This document shows, piece by piece, positions 5,972-8,502 of a DNA stretch of 8,502 nucleotides. This DNA comes from RGIG3528 sp045629005. GTDB lineage: Bacteria > Bacillota > Clostridia > Lachnospirales > Lachnospiraceae. The notes under the pieces were generated by a model, which did no database searches, had not been told where the DNA came from, and was given only the letters and a program-made list of their open reading frames with translations. How positions within the stretch are numbered: the stretch's first letter is position 1; every line of letters starts with the position of its first letter. Both the position numbers and the translations under genes were made by a program. The stretch lies in assembly GCA_045629005.1 (NCBI GenBank), contig JAZQQJ010000089.1, positions 1 through 8,502 on the forward strand, in the 5' to 3' direction.

Positions 5972-7859
5972 AAAGAATATTTTCCTGGATAATCAGGACG
6001 AAACCACCAAAAAGAAAAAACGCGTTAAGGGACAGAAAAGAGAAGAAAGCACAGTAATGAAGGTGTACAAGTACTTTATTCCGAGCGCCTGGAAAAAGTA
6101 CAAGATGTATTTTGTTGTCAGAATTATAATGCTTATCTGTCAGACGGTTGTGCCTTTCTTCGAACTTATCCTTCTTCCGCTTATTGTTGAAGAACTTGTT
6201 AATGACCGAGACATAAGTAAAATTGTTTTATACACCGCTTTGCTTGCCGGAGGTAATGCCCTCTTCGGATATATAAGCAGCTGTATGAACAACCAGATAC
6301 AGCGTTATGCTGAAAGATTTGCTGTTTACTATCGTGAACAGGCATCTCTCAGAGTTATGGACCTTGATTTTCAGGTGACAGAAGATAAAAAGGCACTTGA
6401 CCAGATTGAACTTGCCAAAAACGGCATGGACTGGTATTCGGGCGGCCTTGACGGAATAGTAGGAATGCTTTTCGCAGTTATTCAGAATGTTATTACGCTG
6501 CTTGGCGTTTCGACAATCGTACTTATGAGCGCACCGTGGCTTCTTCTGCTCATCTTCGGAGTGCTTTTTGTTACAGGACTGCTAAACAATATCAACAATA
6601 AGGTTGAACAGGAAGAATACAGAAACCTCTCAAAAGTAAACCGTATATTCAGCTATCTCGGATGGCAGATTGTAGACTTCCGCTATGGTAAGGATATACG
6701 TCTGTACAAAGCTAAAGACATGCTCCTTCACAACTTCGACTACTATTGCGGCGAAATGACCGATGCATGGTACAGCGTGGCAAACAGACAGCTTCTACCT
6801 ACTCTTCTTATGGATGTGTGCGATGTTGTACGTGACTTTGGTACATACTTTTATGTCGGTGCACTTGCTGTACTTGGAAAAATTACGCTCGGTGTAACGA
6901 CCCAGCTCTTTACGGCGGGAGCACAGTTATATGGAAATGTCAGGTCTCTTGTAGTTAATGTACAGGAGATTGTAAAGAGAACAAACTATGCATATGAATA
7001 CGTTAAGCTTATGGACTATCCTGAGGCTGTTCATAAAGGCGACAAGCCTGTTACGCATGGTCCTCATGTGTTTGAATTTAAGGATGTTGAATTTGCATAT
7101 CCGGGCTCTGACGTAAAGGTTCTTAAAGGCGTAAATCTTAAAATTGAATCCGGAGAACATCTTTCCATCGTAGGCCTTAACGGCGCCGGAAAGACAACCT
7201 TTGTCAAACTTCTTTGCCGACTTTACGATCCGACTGCAGGTGTCATCCTTATGGACGGTGTGGACATAAGAGAGTATGACTATAAGCAATATATGCAGGA
7301 GTTTGCCCCTGTTTTCCAGGACTTCAAGCTCTTTGCATTTACACTCAAGGAAAACGTGATTCTTACCGATTCAAACGCTGAGAACTGCTTGCTTTCCGAA
7401 GAGGAAAAGGATAAAAAGGTTGCAGAAATATTTGAAAAAGTAGGTCTTTCAGAAAAGGTAAAAGCCTTGGAAAAGGGTGCTGAATCGTATGTATTCAAAC
7501 ACTACGACAAGGACGGATTTGAACCTTCGGGAGGAGAACAGCAGAAGCTGGCAATCGGACGCGCTCTTTACAAAAATTCACCTGTCGTTATTCTGGATGA
7601 GCCGACGGCTGCCCTTGACCCTATAGCAGAGTATGAGATCTACAGGAAATTCGAGGAACTCGTAGGCGGAAAAACCGCCGTTTACATTTCACACAGACTT
7701 TCCTCGTGTCAGTTCTGCGACAAGATTGCGGTTTTTTCTGAGGGAATTGTTTCCGAATACGGAACGCATGCAAGCCTTGTGAAAAAGGAGGGCGGACTAT
7801 ACGCAAAAATGTTCAATGCCCAGGCTATGTATTACTCAACTACTGCTGAAAGCATCTGA
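5961..7859 (+). CDS. ABC exporter half-transporter, ATP-binding and permease, subunit 2
   Basis: The 632-residue protein is a paralogue of the upstream subunit with the same order of parts. A Lys-rich cytoplasmic tail (about 1-30) leads to membrane segments near 50-78, 88-106, 163-209 and 278-325, then an ATPase domain from about 369. The domain has Walker A GLNGAGKTT (405-413), Q-loop Gln453, signature PSGGE (522-526), Walker B VILDE with Asp546 and catalytic Glu547, and switch His578. The signature begins with Pro rather than the usual Leu. KDGFE before it parallels DDGID in subunit 1. Both subunits end in a YAKMF, then QAxYY segment. The membrane-to-ATPase linker is short, unlike that of subunit 1. 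The 11-base overlap with the upstream gene implies translational coupling and near equal expression, as expected for a heterodimeric exporter. The substrate is unknown. A hairpin terminator follows. Confidence 0.93.
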   Translation: MSSKKNIFLDNQDETTKKKKRVKGQKREESTVMKVYKYFIPSAWKKYKMYFVVRIIMLICQTVVPFFELILLPLIVEELVNDRDISKIVLYTALLAGGNALFGYISSCMNNQIQRYAERFAVYYREQASLRVMDLDFQVTEDKKALDQIELAKNGMDWYSGGLDGIVGMLFAVIQNVITLLGVSTIVLMSAPWLLLLIFGVLFVTGLLNNINNKVEQEEYRNLSKVNRIFSYLGWQIVDFRYGKDIRLYKAKDMLLHNFDYYCGEMTDAWYSVANRQLLPTLLMDVCDVVRDFGTYFYVGALAVLGKITLGVTTQLFTAGAQLYGNVRSLVVNVQEIVKRTNYAYEYVKLMDYPEAVHKGDKPVTHGPHVFEFKDVEFAYPGSDVKVLKGVNLKIESGEHLSIVGLNGAGKTTFVKLLCRLYDPTAGVILMDGVDIREYDYKQYMQEFAPVFQDFKLFAFTLKENVILTDSNAENCLLSEEEKDKKVAEIFEKVGLSEKVKALEKGAESYVFKHYDKDGFEPSGGEQQKLAIGRALYKNSPVVILDEPTAALDPIAEYEIYRKFEELVGGKTAVYISHRLSSCQFCDKIAVFSEGIVSEYGTHASLVKKEGGLYAKMFNAQAMYYSTTAESI

Positions 7860-7866
7860 TACACCG

Positions 7867-7923
7867 CGCTGCAGGATGAAAAATTCCTGCAGCGTGATTT
7901 TGTGTGAAGGTGGTGTTTTTTTT
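7867..7923 (+). terminator. Terminator of the ABC exporter operon
   Basis: CGCTGCAGGA (7867-7876) pairs perfectly with TCCTGCAGCG (7885-7894) around an 8-base loop, 7 bases after the stop codon. The T tract directly behind it is poor (TGATTTT). A run of eight T lies further on at 7916-7923. ACACC (7861-7865) can pair with GGTGT (7912-7916) to close an outer stem right before that run. The exact stop point is therefore uncertain, but a terminator here is likely. Confidence 0.65.
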
Positions 7924-7932
7924 AAAAAGGAG

Positions 7933-7941
7933 TGGTATAAT
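7933..7941 (+). promoter_or_regulatory. Extended -10 promoter of the last lipoprotein gene
   Basis: TGGTATAAT combines a consensus -10 with the TGn extension, which can replace a -35 box. No -35 is recognisable; the region falls in the T run of the preceding terminator. Transcription would start near 7948, only about 26 bases before the start codon. Confidence 0.65.
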
Positions 7942-7973
7942 ACTTTGGCATATGTTTTTAAGGAGATACACAA

Positions 7974-8502
7974 ATGAAGAAGTTTTTAACAATAACAATT
8001 GCTCTCGGAGCAGTAGTTCTGCTTGCTGCATGCGGTAAGGGCGGAGATGCCGAGCCTTCCAAATCACCCGTGACACCTACCTCGGCAACGGTACCTACAG
8101 CTGAGATAAAAGCAACAGAAGCAGTTAAGCCGACAGAGGCGGTTCAGCCCACAGACGGTGCACAGCCCACAGAGGCGGTTCAACCGACAGCAGAAGTAAA
8201 ACCCACAGAGGAAACAAAGAATACACCCACTCCCGAGCCGACAAAAAAGGCGAAGAGTGAGATTCAGTATAATTCAGACGGAAAAGCGCTTGCAGGAACA
8301 TCCTTTAACGATGGCGACGAGTACGGCAAGTACAGAAAAGTAAGCAAGGGCAGCAAAGGGGTTGACATTGACTATGTCTACCTTAAATCAAAAAAGCAGA
8401 AGGATGACCAGCTTATCGGCTATAATAAAGAAGATGGCGGTCTTGGTGTTATAGAGTCCGGTGATGCAATGCTTATCATGGGCTGGAGTGCCAATGTCGG
8501 AA
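7974..8502 (+). CDS. Lipoprotein with a hexad-repeat linker, cut at the window end
   Basis: The first 176 codons are present and the frame is open at the window edge, so the C-terminus is missing. AAGGAG (7960-7965) lies 8 bases before the ATG. The signal peptide ends in the lipobox LAAC with Cys20 as the lipidated residue, followed by GKGG, much like the lipoprotein at 2001. A Pro/Thr/Glu/Val linker runs to about residue 94 and consists largely of six-residue units such as PTEAVQ. The visible start of the folded part (about 95 on) is rich in Lys, Asp and Gly and matches no family I recognise. The gene has its own promoter and lies behind the exporter terminator, so it is probably a separate unit. 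Confidence 0.85.
   Translation, partial: MKKFLTITIALGAVVLLAACGKGGDAEPSKSPVTPTSATVPTAEIKATEAVKPTEAVQPTDGAQPTEAVQPTAEVKPTEETKNTPTPEPTKKAKSEIQYNSDGKALAGTSFNDGDEYGKYRKVSKGSKGVDIDYVYLKSKKQKDDQLIGYNKEDGGLGVIESGDAMLIMGWSANVG
8112..8255 (+). repeat. Degenerate 18-base coding repeats, eight units
   Basis: In the reading frame of the lipoprotein the linker divides into eight six-residue units: ATEAVK, PTEAVQ, PTDGAQ, PTEAVQ, PTAEVK, PTEETK, NTPTPE, PTKKAK. The 14-base ACAGAGGCGGTTCA recurs exactly at 8133-8146 and 8169-8182, 36 bases apart. The last two units are heavily diverged. Confidence 0.75.

Noticed and set aside
6927..7289. 120-codon open frame on the minus strand inside ABC subunit 2
   Set aside because: It covers the Walker A region of a well-supported gene and shows no independent signal.
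8112..8255. CRISPR-like periodic repeats
   Set aside because: The period is 18 bases with no unique spacers and falls in frame within a lipoprotein linker, so it is a coding repeat.

Overview
The window looks like part of a chromosome from a Gram-positive anaerobe of class Clostridia, most likely a Lachnospiraceae relative such as Butyrivibrio or Roseburia. The reasons are strong AGGAGG-type ribosome binding sites, moderate GC, lipoproteins with long Pro/Thr/Glu linkers after the lipidated cysteine, and a pair of ABC exporters of a type common in that family. The taxon is an inference. Every gene seen is on the + strand. There are no rRNA or tRNA genes, insertion sequences, integrases or CRISPR arrays.

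Layout. (1) 50-1096: a 348-residue lipoprotein with an internal domain duplication. (2) 1169-3619: a probable two-gene unit. A TATAAT box precedes a 252-residue secreted protein with a FlgD-like Ig fold (1231-1989). Eleven bases later comes a 520-residue lipoprotein with a BIG2-like domain (2001-3563), then a strong rho-independent terminator (3583-3619). (3) 3620-3859: a non-coding stretch with several inverted repeats, a candidate promoter (3736-3764), a possible 19-codon leader ORF and a hairpin just before the next ribosome binding site. (4) 3860-7859: two overlapping genes for ABC exporter half-transporters of 703 and 632 residues, probably a heterodimer. A hairpin terminator follows. (5) 7933-8502: an extended -10 promoter and the first 176 codons of another lipoprotein, with a hexad-repeat linker, cut by the window end.

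How the genes may work together. Four of the six main products are exported or anchored outside the membrane, and the other two form a membrane exporter. The surface proteins and the exporter are separated by a terminator and have their own promoters, so a shared function is not shown. No substrate, precursor peptide, protease, kinase or dedicated regulator for the exporter is visible. The most interesting part is the exporter's 5' region. A short ORF there contains a hairpin and the exporter's ribosome binding site, and it ends in an ATGA overlap with the exporter start. This resembles leader-peptide control of drug exporters in other Firmicutes, but here it is only a hypothesis.
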